This document shows positions 12,753-23,082 of a stretch of 64,000 nt of DNA, piece by piece. Source of the stretch: Platerodrilus igneus (taxonomy: Eukaryota > Arthropoda > Insecta > Coleoptera > Lycidae). Made by a program: the position numbers and the translations under genes. How positions within the stretch are numbered: the first letter of the stretch is position 1; the number at the start of each line of letters is the position of its first letter. Location: the NCBI GenBank assembly GCA_036346225.1, contig JARFIW010001177.1, positions 466,501 to 530,500 on the forward strand, read 5' to 3'. A model generated the notes under the pieces. That model searched no databases. It saw nothing but the letters and a program-made list of their open reading frames with translations, and was not told where the DNA came from.

Positions 12753-14389
12753 TTGAAGACATAAAGAATAACCCCGGTATACTACCAATAAAATTAGGCA
12801 GTATGCAGAACACCATAGACTATTGGACATTTGCACAAAAATTCGGAACCAAAACAAGAATTTCAAACAATTAAAAATAATTATTACCGACTAAAACAAT
12901 CGATAGACACAACAAAATTTGGAAAAGAATACGCAATAGAAATGATAAACTACGACAGTATAATATAAAGTATTTTGAGAAACATAGAAGACAAATTTAA
13001 TCGACTAATACCCACAGAACAAACGGCAAAACGAAAAAGAGGACTAATCAATGGATTAGGCAACACAATAAAAGCAATTACCGGCAAGATCATCAAGACG
13101 CAGAACGCTATGACAACGCGATACAACAATTAATTGAAAACCAAAATGACATCAAAACCATAATTAGTAACCAAATATCATTAACTCAATCCACGATTAT
13201 CAAATTTAATGAAACCTTAAAAAAATTAGTTGGAAACCAAGATAGTATAGCCAATCGAATACAAACTACCATGTTAGGCATGCGAGATTTAATTAGATTT
13301 AATGCGATTCACAACCAGATAATATCAACCCTTACCTTAATTCAACAAATTTTAGCAACGTTAGAAAACGCAGTAACATTCGCCAAATTAAATATCCTAC
13401 ATTCAAGTATCATAGAACCAATTGATTTATTAAAAGAATTATTGAGAATAAGATCTTTTATAACCAACAGTAAATTACCTTTTGATGTAATAGAATCAAA
13501 CATTTTAATATTTGAAAAAATAGCTATAGTTAAAGGCTAGGTAAAAAATAACGATATAACATTTTTAATAGAAATACCAATAGTGGAGATTAACAGTTGC
13601 AATTATTATCACTTATTTGCTTTTCCAATGAAAATGACTAGCACATACCAAGTTATCATACCCAAAACCAAATTCCTATCCTTAAATGAACTAAGATATG
13701 GTTATACGAACGAAAAATGTGATAAAGTCACACCAAATCAATATTTATGCCAATCATTGACAACAACAATTCAAGAAGACAGCCCTTGCGAAGTACAACT
13801 ACTAAAATTTTCCAATCATTACGAAAATTGTGAAGCCAAACCTGTACAAATCACCAATATGAAAATCCAGAAAGTAACGGAAAACAAATGGATAGCCATT
13901 TTCCACCAAAGTAATCGCAACAATATACTGCAATCAAGACGAAAGTAACTTAGCATTAACCGGAAGTAAATTAATCACCCTTAAGAAAAATTGTTATTTA
14001 AAATTGAAATAATTAGAGTTTACCAAGATCCCGTACAAACCAAGAAATTAGCAAATCTACCAGATTTACAAATCAAGATTACTCAAGATGAAGACGAAGA
14101 AATACTTCAAAAACCCATGCAATTGGAACATCTGGAATTAGACAACCTCAACCACGCCATGAAACTCATGGAAGACTACAAAGAACACCTAAACGAACTT
14201 AGAACGCCCAAAGTGCACTACAATAATATTAGTGTATGGACAATTATATTAATTATTTTGACGATTTTATTAATCATTTATGTAATTTACAAAATGTATA
14301 TAAGGTATAAAAATAAAGGAAACAGTTTTAGATTTAAGGCAACCAAAGAAATAAATGTACCTTTAGATAGTATAAATTTTAAGAAATAA
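12691..14389 (+). pseudogene. env: Errantivirus env (baculovirus F-like fusion glycoprotein), broken
   Basis: The remains of the env gene lie in at least four pieces. The amino-terminal segment after the acceptor is hydrophobic, like a signal peptide. A basic furin-type cleavage site RKRG at 13032-13043 is followed at once by a small-residue hydrophobic stretch (GLINGLGN) like a fusion peptide. A long helical region lies at 13271-13540, a Cys-containing domain at 13583-13948, and the last piece at 13991-14389 has a transmembrane helix (about 14231-14294, WTIILIILTILLIIYVIY) and a short basic cytoplasmic tail. This order matches insect errantivirus Env and the related baculovirus F proteins. 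Frameshifts occur near 12840, 13090, 13940 and 13990, with stops near 12967 and 13540. The copy is therefore inactive. Confidence 0.85.
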
Positions 14390-14451
14390 AATTAAATGAA
14401 TTTTAAATTAAAAATCAAGAACGGTAAAAACCCTTAATTTTTAATGTACGT

Positions 14452-14458
14452 CGAGAGG
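14452..14458 (+). promoter_or_regulatory. Polypurine tract of errantivirus copy 1
   Basis: CGAGAGG abuts the 3' LTR start AGTTATGTAA. Copy 2 has the equivalent TCGGGAGG beside its LTR. This is where plus-strand DNA synthesis is primed in LTR elements. Confidence 0.7.
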
Positions 14459-14477
14459 AGTTATGTAATCCTCCAAT

Positions 14478-14482
<5 letters not shown>

Positions 14483-14512
<30 letters not shown>
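14483..14512. repeat. (TA)n microsatellite in the LTR
   Basis: About 15 TA units inside U3 of the LTR. Copy 2 has a short T/TA-rich run at the same place, so the expansion is specific to this copy. Confidence 0.9.
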
Positions 14513-14515
<3 letters not shown>

Positions 14516-14832
14516 AAACTAATAATTATGAAATTATTAGAAATATTAGAAAATGCGCTAAGTGATGTGCAACAATGTAAATAAAGGACAATTCATTCAG
14601 TTTATTAACGTTCATGAGAACGAAAGCGCTACTTTGTAGCACAGACGATAAGTGACACTGCAGATGTCAGGTCACAGGCGGTCACAGACAGTCACGTACC
14701 GGGATTACCTAGAAAGTAAGCTCGCAACAAAATAATTATGAATAGCATTAAGATAGCAGCATTGTATTATGAATAGAGTTAAGTGTAAGCAGACATTAGG
14801 TCTGCAAGTTCCCACAGCCATGTGAGCGATAT

Positions 14833-14840
14833 TATAAAAG
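14833..14840 (+). promoter_or_regulatory. TATA box in errantivirus LTR
   Basis: TATAAAAG in the LTR, about 160 bases before an AATAAA. The related fragments keep weaker forms (CATAAATAACCC near 57510). It would set the start of the genomic RNA. Confidence 0.5.
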
Positions 14841-15427
14841 ACCCGGGAGCCCTAGTCGATGACAGTCAATCCATCGTTCAGCTTTAACATTGCAGTTCGT
14901 TAGATTATTCATCTTGTACAATTAATTAATGTATTTCGACTTAGAATAATTCAGTTCAAGTTTGTCAAAATTCAATATTAATTTCTGTATAAACATAAAT
15001 AAATTTGTTAAGAAGTTGGAAATGTCTTTTTAAAAAGAACCGCTCCCAGCCACGAACCTTAACTCGCTTTACGAAATTACATTTCCTGTTAAATTTGAAA
15101 TTGTTGACTTACTTTTCTTTCTAACTTTACTTTGCCTGGCTAGCTCAACGGAAATGTAAGAGTTTTTAAAATGAAATTAAACACAGCAATATCACAAAGC
15201 ATTTAGACAGTATAAAATATTTTCTCTCGTGCAAAAGCATGTAGAATATTTACAATATCGTTTCTTTCAAACATCAAATTATTTCTAACAAGTATTTATT
15301 TACTTAACTATAAAAATGTTTCTTATCTTTGTTAGATTTAAATCTCTTCTCTTATAGATTGTTTACAGGGTTATGATTCTAACGCTTGTAAGGTTTGTTT
15401 GGCCAAAAATCCTTGACAAATAATTTA

Positions 15428-15838
15428 TTAAAAACAACTTTCCCCATCAAACGTAGGCAGCGACAGCGGGGGGAGTGACACTTTCGACTTTATAGTATCT
15501 AGCGGCGGGGACACCTCGGCGCGAGGCGAAGATTGGCTAGTAAACAGCTTGAAATAGAGCGTTTTTATTTTAAAGTAGTTATTATCAAAACGTGTACGTA
15601 CAACGTCTTTCAATTCAAATTTTTCATCAGCGTCACCGGCTGAAGAAATTGCACCTACTATCCAATTATGATGTGTGAAGAAATTTCCTTTAACGGTGTC
15701 CAGAGATTTATACTGTGCGCGAAATAAATCTAAAAAGGTTGCATCGATAGCACATTTTTGAGCGATTTCAAACATTTTCTCTAGGGATTTGATAGCGATA
15801 TCACGTAGAAAACAATTACGTTTTAACTTTTCTGCCAT
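15428..15838 (-). pseudogene. gag: BEL/Pao retrotransposon gag, N-terminal part
   Basis: A 136-codon minus-strand frame starts with ATG at 15836-15838 and ends with the run LPPLSLPTFDGE. That (L)P(K/P)LxLPxFDG signature marks the start of the DUF1759 region in Gag of BEL/Pao elements. The upstream part is helical and charged, as usual. The protein stops a few residues later and no continuation is seen, so about nine tenths of the polyprotein is missing. DNA upstream of the start (to about 16435) is LTR- or leader-like. Confidence 0.75.
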
Positions 15839-16435
15839 GATTAAATTAAATTAAATACAAACGCGGATGAGATAAGAACGAAATCTTGGCAATTTGTAAT
15901 AGCCTAGCGGCGATAACAAACACGTAAGCCTATTGCAAGGCAGATAAGAAATGCTCGTAAACAACTGAACGATACAAATCATGCTAATTAACTGTCAATG
16001 CTTTGATGAGCGGTATAAGTAATTATCTGAGTTTGTTGTTTACTCAAATCCGGCGAGAAGCTTACTAAATGTAAAATAATTGCGGTGAATGTAAAATGAT
16101 AATTTAATAAATAACGAATATTCCTTTGGTAGAAAGATGTGGACTGTATAAAATTTAAGTAATAGTTAAACAAACAACAATTAATTAATGTTTTAACCAA
16201 AACAAACGTTTACTAAAACACTCACCTGGTGATCTATGCAGCAGTGCCAACGAAAAATACGATGTAACAAATACTACTATTCTTTTTTGGCGGGTGTAGC
16301 GAAGCACATTTATAACGATAGCGGTGTTCATGTAAAAATAGCGATGCGGACCGTTCTAAAGACAAATCGGGTCTCTCTAAGCTTCGTGGATTTCCCAGTC
16401 ACTACACTGTTTGCACATGCGGAATAACAACGTAT
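15839..16435 (-). repeat. LTR/leader-like DNA of the BEL/Pao remnant
   Basis: Non-coding sequence directly upstream of the gag start on the minus strand. It shares ordered short matches with 6225-6530, suggesting a repeated LTR family. I could not fix exact TG...CA ends or a target duplication, so the assignment rests on position and the second copy. Confidence 0.35.
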
Positions 16436-16593
16436 GTGGTCTCGAATGTATATACGGTGTAGAATTATTAATTTAAGTTAGTTTGCGGTAAGCAGATCTA
16501 TCTTTAAAACATACAACAGTCTTTATTAAGTGTAAAAATTGATCGTGTGTTACTTGTTGCAGAACGTTGAGCTACAAAAATCTTATTTTCTAT

Positions 16594-16760
16594 AAACCCT
16601 TACTTCTATCCCTATCTATCTAAATTTTACTCTATAATACACCTATCTCTACTTTTCTATATACTCCTATCCATATCTATCCTATTTCTACATCAACTTT
16701 TCTATATACACCTATCGCTATCTCTCTATTCTATATCTATACTCCAATTTCTCCACTAAA
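16594..16760. repeat. Degenerate (TATC)n-like pyrimidine-rich tract
   Basis: Imperfect repeats of CTATCTCTA/CCTATC type over about 170 bases, strongly strand-biased (purines on the minus strand). The tract lies past the coding end of the minus-strand Ty3/gypsy remnant. The strand bias continues through 16800-17400 because that coding strand is also purine-rich. Confidence 0.6.
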
Positions 16761-16993
16761 ATTCATCTATTTTATCTTTTATCATTATACTTCATCTTGT
16801 TATTTAAATCTGACACTTTTCATGACCCTCCAAGTCTTTCTTCTAACTATCCTAATATTCTTCATCCCTATTTATTCTCCTTCTATTTCTATACTTATCA
16901 TCCCTGTTACTTCACCTAAAATAAACTTATCCCTATTATCTTTACTCTTAAATATTTCTTCTTCATTCCCTATACTTGTCTGTTTCTCATTTA

Positions 16994-17866
16994 TTATACT
17001 TTTTTTTCTGTGGACAAACCAAACGATACTACTTCAACATCTCTATTTTTCCTCACTATACAAAACTTTTCATCTCGTCTAGACTCTTCATGTACAATAT
17101 TCAATTCCCAAAACTCTTTTAAATTCAAATTCAAATTATCAAAATTATCTTTGCCCCTTAACTCACATATGCCTATATTTGCTACTTGTGTGTCACATAA
17201 TGTTGTCCCTACTTCTAACCCGTTTAATTCTGACTTTTTATCTACTACTAACTCTGCGCCTGACTCTACCTCTATTTGTTCAGCCTCTTCTTTTACTACT
17301 ACTTGTACCTCATCTAACTTTTCCTCACTATATTCCCCTGAGTCGATCTCTCTCACCTCTTCATCATCTCCCTCTATACTATTAATACATAACCCCATGT
17401 CATCTTCCGTGACATCATAGCTTGCCTTCCAGGGCACTATCCTATCCCCAATCCTAACTATTTTCCTCTCCATATCTATTATAACCCCTAGCTTTATCAT
17501 GCAATCAACCCCTAATATCCCTTTAAACTTTAACCCAGGTACAATGATAAATTCTTGTTCACAGCTTACTGAACCTAACTCTACTTTCAAAATAACCACG
17601 CTATTTACAACAGCAAATCGTTTTTTATTCGGCGCAACCAGGTGACTTCTTTTTATTGGCATTATCCTATCACACACTTTATTTTTAATTTCATTGACGA
17701 ATTCCTCCGATATCAAACTCGCCTCCGCTCCTGAATCTAACAAAGTTCCTAAATTTTTCTCAAAAATTTTAATATCTATTATGAGCAAACAAAATTTTTC
17801 AACTATTTCTGGCTCAATTTCCTCTTCAATTTTTAAAAATTCCTTCGGATGTTCATACTTGTACAC
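16994..17866 (-). CDS. pro: Ty3/gypsy protease region (retropepsin) with acidic linker
   Basis: An open frame of 290 codons. The active site LLDSGAEASLI lies at residues 42-52 and the partner ILGVDCMIKLG at about 116-126, both diagnostic of retropepsins. After residue 150 the chain becomes very acidic (many Glu/Asp), which looks like the linker before RT in this lineage. The frame itself is intact, but the RT that should follow is missing. Further weak coding signal in another frame continues to about 16800. The start used is the first Met; in the element it would be made as part of Gag-Pol. Confidence 0.75.
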   Translation of the reverse strand: MYKYEHPKEFLKIEEEIEPEIVEKFCLLIIDIKIFEKNLGTLLDSGAEASLISEEFVNEIKNKVCDRIMPIKRSHLVAPNKKRFAVVNSVVILKVELGSVSCEQEFIIVPGLKFKGILGVDCMIKLGVIIDMERKIVRIGDRIVPWKASYDVTEDDMGLCINSIEGDDEEVREIDSGEYSEEKLDEVQVVVKEEAEQIEVESGAELVVDKKSELNGLEVGTTLCDTQVANIGICELRGKDNFDNLNLNLKEFWELNIVHEESRRDEKFCIVRKNRDVEVVSFGLSTEKKV

Positions 17867-17892
17867 AGTGATGTCTAGTGGTTTGTCAGTCT

Positions 17893-18096
17893 TTAAAAAT
17901 CCTGTCCAGGTCGGTTTTCCCTACTCGGTCCTGGTCTAGCCGTCACCTCAGCGTATGTCCTTGGCGTTTCCACTCGTTCTGTGTTCGTATTCTCAGTCCC
18001 CCTTATGTCCGGTAAACTGTTCTGTCGTGTAGGTCCCGGTCTCGGTGCTGGTCCCCTTCCTAAGCTATTACTTCTGAAATATGGTCGTCGCGCCAA
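17893..18096 (-). pseudogene. C-terminal extension of gag in a shifted frame
   Basis: A 67-codon frame rich in Arg and Pro (RRPYFRSNSLGRGPAPRPGP) overlaps the end of the main gag frame by 37 bases. It reads like the basic nucleic-acid-binding tail of Gag. The overlap is either a random indel or the site of a -1/+1 shift used to reach protease, whose frame opens 27 bases further on. Confidence 0.5.
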
Positions 18097-19280
18097 TTTT
18101 GTCGCTGGTATTGATAATTATTCCGTCTAGCATAGTTGTCCCGTCTGTTGTCAAATCTCACCGTGTTGATCTGTCTTTCCCTATGCTCTCGAGGTCGTCC
18201 ACTACTTACGTCGTCGTACCTCTGCAGGTATTCCAAAAACATTTTTCTGTCCACTATGTTCTGTAGTGCAACGTGTTGTCGTACCTCTACCTCAAAGTGT
18301 CTCGATAGATATTTAATAATTTGTCGGTCCGTCAGTGGTGGGTTCAGTTGCTTAGCTATGCTATACTTGCGTATAGCATATTGCTCCCTACTTCCTGAAA
18401 ATTCTCCCTTAAATTTCCCCGCGATTAAGTCGTCTCGTACCTGGTCCTGTCTGTGGTCACTCCAATAGTGTTTTAAAAATCTGTCTTCGAAGTCCCTGTA
18501 TGTGTCAATCTCCAGTCCTATTAAATTATGCCAAACTTCTGCATGGTCTTTTAATAAAGCTTTTACAATATTCAGTTTTGCCTGTTTGTCGTATACATTA
18601 TTTATTAGCCCTCTAACATTATTGATAAATATTTGCGGGCTTACTCTACTATCCCCATAAAATTTCATTTGCTGCTCTAAAGAAACATTACCTGTTACAA
18701 ACTTAGGACCATCCCCCATTAAAGTCGCTACGTTATGCTTAATCCCTGTCACTTCTCTCTAGACTCGACCTAACTGATCCTTACACGAGTCCGTTACCTC
18801 AGTCATCTTCGCATTAATTTCATCCTCACGAGAAATCCTTACATCAGTCCTTAATTGTCCCATTTCCAAATTCAAACCTCGAATATCACGCTCATTTTTC
18901 TCTACCCTATTTTCAACTTCCCCCATCTTTACCGTCAAACTATTTTTGAACTCTGAAAACTCTCTCGTCGATTTTTCTATTTTATCCCCTAATTCGTGAT
19001 TTAATTGGTCCAATCTTCGATTCGATTCAACACTCATTTGTTCCACTCTTTTCTTGGATTCTTCCCCCATTTCTCTAATCTCCTCAAACTTCTTGTTAGA
19101 TTCTTCATTCATCCTCTCTAGCATTCTCAAAATTAATTCATTTCCAGCTTCTCCTGATTCCATCCTCGACTGATCCCTACTACCTCCAGCTTCCTCCATT
19201 TTCGAATTTTTATCACACAAGGCACTATCGTCACTTCCAATTTCCACTCCTTGACTTCTTAACCACTCCTTTCTCTGCAT
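18060..19280 (-). pseudogene. gag: Ty3/gypsy gag (capsid-type), one in-frame stop
   Basis: Starting at the ATG at 19278-19280, the first 173 codons are highly charged with heptad-like spacing (ERMNEESNKKFEEIREMGEE), i.e. a coiled coil. A single TAG at 18759-18761 interrupts the frame. The same frame then runs 230 codons through a capsid-like domain (MKFYGDSRVSPQIFINNVRG, WHNLIGLEIDTYRDFEDRF, YWSDHRQDQVRDDL) and a basic Arg/Asn/Gln-rich tail. This is the retrotransposon Gag architecture that packages RNA. Apart from the one stop the frame is clean over 1.2 kb, so the copy is comparatively recent or the stop may be read through. There is no CCHC knuckle. Confidence 0.8.
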
Positions 19281-19400
19281 ACGTTCAAATCACTCTCACA
19301 CACCCTAAAATACTCTTAAATTTAAACACAAAAAAATGAAACTCTCTCTCTCAGATCGCCAGTTTCCTGGAATAAAATCACTAAAATTTTACTTGGAACT

Positions 19401-19536
19401 CGAGCTTCACTTTTGGGTCGCCAAAATTGCTGTGTATCCTTATAAGAATCGAGCCTCACGAATTGGACGTCAAAATTGCTGTGTAACCTTAATTTGAATC
19501 GAGCTTCACGAATTGGGCGTCAAAATTATGCCGTGG
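19401..19536 (-). repeat. Triplicated primer-site-like module, period about 50 bp
   Basis: On the minus strand three successive units contain CACAGCAATTTTG followed by GCGACCCAAAAGTGAAGCTC, ACGTCCAATTCGTGAGGCTC or ACGCCCAATTCGTGAAGCTC. The unit nearest gag has TTTTGGCGACCC, whose TGG start is what an LTR-element tRNA primer site should have. It lies about 120 bases upstream of the gag ATG. Which tRNA would pair is not clear. Confidence 0.65.
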
Positions 19537-19539
19537 ATT

Positions 19540-20900
19540 TTGGGTAAACGTCTCGATACAAAAATATATTCAAAAATTTTATTAAATTTTCAAAATTCGA
19601 CAATAAACAAATTTTCAAAATTAACTAATCCAAAAAAAATTATCCTTACCCGTTTTCCTCTCTTCCTCAGTTGAACGGCCTTCTTCAACTGCTTCCGGCT
19701 AGCTCATTCGGATCTCCTCTTGGGTATCTAGATTCACTCGCATATTCTCAATCATACACACACGCTAGCAATAAAACCTCAAATACAACCAACATACAAG
19801 CTTTTATTTATAACTATTTACAAATGAAATGCAATATAGTCCATATTCCATTGATCACATTACACTTCAGAAAACCTTATTTTATAATGTCCAGTATTTT
19901 ATTTTTAAATCATTAAACACAGAAATTGTACCCGGAGTAAATGGTCCTTGAATAATACCTTCTCTAAAATTTCTTCTTTATAATTTATTTATTCATTTTA
20001 CTCTAACTAAACTCTGGGGTAGGGTGAGCTCAGAATAACCCAGCTAATTATGCATTTGCATACTTTTAAAACAAATAACAAAACAAAGCCATGTACTCTT
20101 CACAAAAGTTTCACGTTCTGATGGAACGTTTAAAAGCTTTATAGACACCTTTAACTTCCTAGTTAAATACTATAATAAAGTTTTTACACGTATTAAGTTC
20201 AATACGTAAATAATACACACTACCTGGGAATTTCACTCTCATACGTTCTCCCAATATTCACAGTTTATAAAGTCACAATTCAAATCGTTACCTGGAATTT
20301 TATAGTAGATCTCTGCTCTGAGGATGATGCCATCTATTTCTTCTGTGCGTTCTGCAGGTCATTTCTAGCTGTTACTAGAAAAACTCCATCCAAATTGAAC
20401 TGCAAACGCGGCCTCTCCGTTGTAACCAATTCCAAATTCCATTTAAAATTATTTCTTCATTAATTAGATGCTTCAAACCACGTTACTTAATGTCCCTCCA
20501 CGAGTTGATTATAATTATAGATGATGCTTGCAATTTTGCCTTAACTCCATTTTCAACTCCGCGAATTTCAATACCTCGTTATAAAATTTCAAGAATATCA
20601 CGCTCCACTATCCTCGTGCTTGTTTCAAATCAAACTAACATATCGACCAATCGTAGACCTCGTGACGCTTCACAAATCCCTCCTATCCTATTAGTGTCTC
20701 TAACTTATGCGTTTTCTCTGTCCCTTTCTACCCTGGTCTGAGTGGTACAAAATCGATATTCTTGACTATCTGCTGTTTAAACACACGTGGACGGGCGACG
20801 TGACTTTACCCAACCCCTGTTTAGTATTTCATGCTAAAACATTCAACCGTTTCCAATATACGTAGAATCTGCATGTTTATCTACTCAAATTTATTAGAAT
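19540..20900 (-). repeat. Probable LTR region right of the gypsy remnant
   Basis: Non-coding DNA adjoining the triplicated primer-site module, with patchy similarity to 6650-7400. Its position makes it the 5' LTR of the minus-strand element. I found no clean end or second complete copy, so the limits are guesses. Confidence 0.3.
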
Positions 20901-21290
20901 TTGACATTTAAAAGTTTGCAGGTGTTCGATCGTAACGAACGTTTTAAATACAATTCTCCGAGCTTCGTTTCATGGTATTTCAACCTCCTGATATATCCGT
21001 TTGCTTAGCAACGCGTTTCACCTTGGGTTTTTACAGGCTTTTATGCTTATTATATATCAATAATTGTTCACTTAACTCCAATTAAATTAATAAATGCATG
21101 GCATTGACTTGCACCATTTAATTCTTTGCAAAGCTATTACATTTTTAATTATTATTTGTACAATTTGATTAATACCCATTACTTAAAATTGAATTAATTA
21201 ATATAAATTTCGCAGGTAATTTGTGTTTGTTCCTTTATACAGGGTGTTTTGAAATTGCTTCGTTTGTATTTATTTTTAACCCTTTAAAAC

Positions 21291-21296
<6 letters not shown>

Positions 21297-21335
<39 letters not shown>
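21297..21335. repeat. (TA)n microsatellite
   Basis: A nearly pure TA run of about 38 bases between 21297 and 21335. Confidence 0.9.
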
Positions 21336-21337
<2 letters not shown>

Positions 21338-21530
21338 ACTATTTTTGATAAAAATATATTGAAAATTTTCATAGATATGAAAGGTTATTTACACGCGTCC
21401 TAGTTTCATGACACACTTGGAACTTATATTAGCACTTTTTTAAAAACACCTCACACACATATACTATCTTTACTCAACAAAATTTTTAATTTTTCGTGGA
21501 TATGAGACTTTTGCAGGTTCCCCACCTCTC

Positions 21531-21543
21531 TCACACACACACG

Positions 21544-21575
<32 letters not shown>

Positions 21576-21577
21576 GG
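21531..21577. repeat. (CA)n microsatellite
   Basis: A CA repeat of about 46 bases with two interruptions (CGCA, CAAACA). Confidence 0.9.
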
Positions 21578-21702
21578 TACTCTATGCTCTCACCACATAT
21601 ATACTACTTGACAAGTTTTTACATCTGTTCCAGTGTAACGTTTTAATTTCTTTATAAATATTTACGGTTCCGGGTTGGGACCGTGTCATTTTATAAACTA
21701 AG

Positions 21703-21743
21703 ATCGACGTTTCGTTCACTTTTGTAAAGGGCATCCTCATGAC
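21703..21743 (-). ncRNA. Degenerate hammerhead-ribozyme-like motif
   Basis: On the minus strand the 3' core GAAACGTCGATC is intact and the loop TTTACAAAAGT is conserved. The 5' core, normally CTGATGA, is changed (ATGAGGA), and helix II pairing is lost (GCCC against GAAC). It is probably inactive. It is the inverted partner of 22967-23007. Confidence 0.5.
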
Positions 21744-22029
21744 AAGAAAAGAAAATAAACAATAAAAATTATATTAAAGATAAGAGTGATAATATTAAGT
21801 AGACAAGTTAAAGTGTAAAAAGTATGTAAAGTTACTTCTGAACTAACGAACTAACCAGCCCATTTAAGCCAAAAGGTGTCTTGTGCAAAGCAACTGGTGA
21901 AAGTAGAGAAAGTGGTGGTTATATAGGGCGAGAACGTTTTGGTGGAGCGCAAACCCAACGGACGACTAGGTCATTCCGTGTATCAGAAACCCACACACTG
22001 AGACAGATACCTACATGCGTCGTCACATC

Positions 22030-22752
22030 TTCATCCATCACAAAATTATCGGTAATCAACTCTCTAGTCCACAGTGTAATTAAAATTTCACAACCAGAAC
22101 ACTTATCTAATGAACTGACCCACCTTAAAACTAGTCTTATAAAAAACGGCTATCGAAACTCATATCGGCAGAGTAATAAACCGGCATCTGCATCCAACAC
22201 AAACCCCCAAACCACGCCTTAATCCCGACACACGATTTTTAGCAATCCTTTCATATATACACAGAGTAACTGACCGAATTGGCAAAATTCTACGTAAACA
22301 CAACATCAAAATGATCTAAAGTGCACTAATAAAATTTTACAATTATCACCAACCCCAGAAGATTCCGAAAACGGTTTTAAAACCCAGGCGTATATAATGT
22401 ACTTTGCAGCAGCGGTTTAGTATACGTAAGAGAAATAGGACGGTAAGAATAGACTAGACTAAACGAGCATAAGCGATGCTTAAGAACAAGCCAGTACAGT
22501 CGCTTAGCGGTGACCGAACACTAACATAAAACAGGCCATTCCATTAACTTTGACAAGACAAAATTAATTGCCAGAATTCCATTCTTCTGCAATAGAAAAA
22601 TTAGAGAATTCGTAGAAATTACTAAAAATTCTAACAATCTAAACAAAAGACGATGGCTACTATATACCCACCATTTGGAAAACAAGCCTATGTTTGCAAA
22701 AGCAGAACCGCGACGTTCACTGATCCGCTACGACACTGCTCTCTATTCATGA
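22030..22752 (+). pseudogene. Penelope RT C-terminus and GIY-YIG endonuclease remnant
   Basis: Three frames in order. LTHLKTSLIKNGY (near 22120) is the helix that follows the Penelope RT. SYIHRVTDRIGKILRKHNI (near 22250) is the typical linker. The GIY-YIG domain (22387-22752) begins GVYNVLCSSGLVYVREIGR, where the family has GVYxIxC..YIGET.R. It continues with RLNEHKR, LAVTEH, KTGHSINFD and ends at the stop at 22750-22752. Stops interrupt it after the EIGR motif and after LAVTEH. The enzyme would nick target DNA for target-primed insertion. The GIY is GVY, as in many Penelope proteins, and the YIG is degraded to YVR. Confidence 0.8.
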
Positions 22753-22966
22753 TCACCCATGCATCAAGTTCTAGCCCTATATAAACTATCACTTTTGCTA
22801 CTTTCACCAGTTACTTTGCCACAAGACACTTTTTGGCTTAAATGGGCCGATGAGTCTGCTAGTTCAGAAGTAACTTTACATACTCATTACACTTTAACTT
22901 GTCTACTTAATATTATTATTTTTATCTTTATTATTATTTTTATTTTTATTATTTATTTTTTTTCCT

Positions 22967-23007
22967 GCCCTGATGTCGCCGCCTACAAAAGTGGGCGAAA
23001 CGTCGAC
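22967..23007 (+). ncRNA. Hammerhead-ribozyme-like motif, 3' end of Penelope element
   Basis: CTGATGT, a TACAAAAGT loop flanked by GCC-rich and GGGC arms, then GAAACGTCGAC. It differs from the consensus core in the last A of CTGATGA and in the stem I pair (GCC against GAC). It is likely weak or inactive. Same orientation as the element's coding strand. Confidence 0.6.
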
Positions 23008-23082
23008 CTTAGTTTATAAAATAACATGGTCCCAACACTGACCCATAAATACTTATGATTCTGGCCGTGAAAGCCACCGACA

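Larger units (their letters stand above)
8371..15064 (+). mobile_element. Errantivirus (gypsy-group endogenous retrovirus) copy 1, 5'-truncated
   Basis: An endogenous retrovirus-like LTR element of the insect errantivirus type. It has the remains of gag, pol (protease, RT, RNase H, integrase) and a third frame encoding an env-type membrane protein, then a polypurine tract and a 606-bp 3' LTR with AGTTA...TAACT ends. The 5' LTR, leader and start of gag are missing, so no target duplication can be scored. All three genes carry several frameshifts or stops, so this copy cannot express its proteins. Copy 2 (47005-49075, minus) and LTR or leader fragments at 32904, 35490 and 57189 belong to the same family. 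Confidence 0.92.
14459..15064 (+). repeat. Errantivirus 3' LTR, copy 1
   Basis: A 606-bp LTR bounded by AGTTA at 14459 and TAACT ending at 15064, the inverted repeat typical of gypsy-group elements. It contains a (TA)n run in U3, a TATAAAAG box at 14833-14840, and AATAAA near 14997 that could serve polyadenylation. The same sequence occurs inverted at 47005-47592 and, more diverged, at 35490, 57189 and 32904. The (TA)n run is largely absent in copy 2, which explains most of the length difference. Confidence 0.9.
16994..19536 (-). mobile_element. Ty3/gypsy-type element remnant: gag plus protease only
   Basis: On the minus strand: a primer-site region (19401-19536), gag in one frame with a single stop, a shifted C-terminal gag frame, and a retropepsin frame. 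RT, RNase H and integrase are absent to the left, so the element is truncated after protease. It is a different family from the errantivirus: the protease motif is DSGA, the Gag is larger with a coiled-coil start, and it shows no env. Confidence 0.8.
21654..23082 (+). mobile_element. Penelope-like element with inverted ribozyme-bearing ends
   Basis: A Penelope-like retroelement remnant. The interior encodes the end of the Penelope RT and a GIY-YIG endonuclease (22098-22752). The two ends are inverted copies of one sequence: about 21654-21905 is the complement of about 22800-23082, including the GGTTGGGACC...TTTTATAAACTAAG block and a CAAAAGTG...GAAACGTCGA hammerhead-like motif in each. A possible target duplication is GTTTTAATTTCTT at 21640 and GTTTTTTTTTCTG at 23083, with three mismatches. 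The 5' two thirds of the RT are missing, which fits 5' truncation. A 361-bp relative lies at 24475-24835. Confidence 0.85.

Noticed and set aside
16822..17420. Plus-strand Ser/Leu-rich frames (86, 136 and 68 codons)
   Set aside because: Shadow frames opposite the purine-rich gypsy protease and linker coding on the minus strand.
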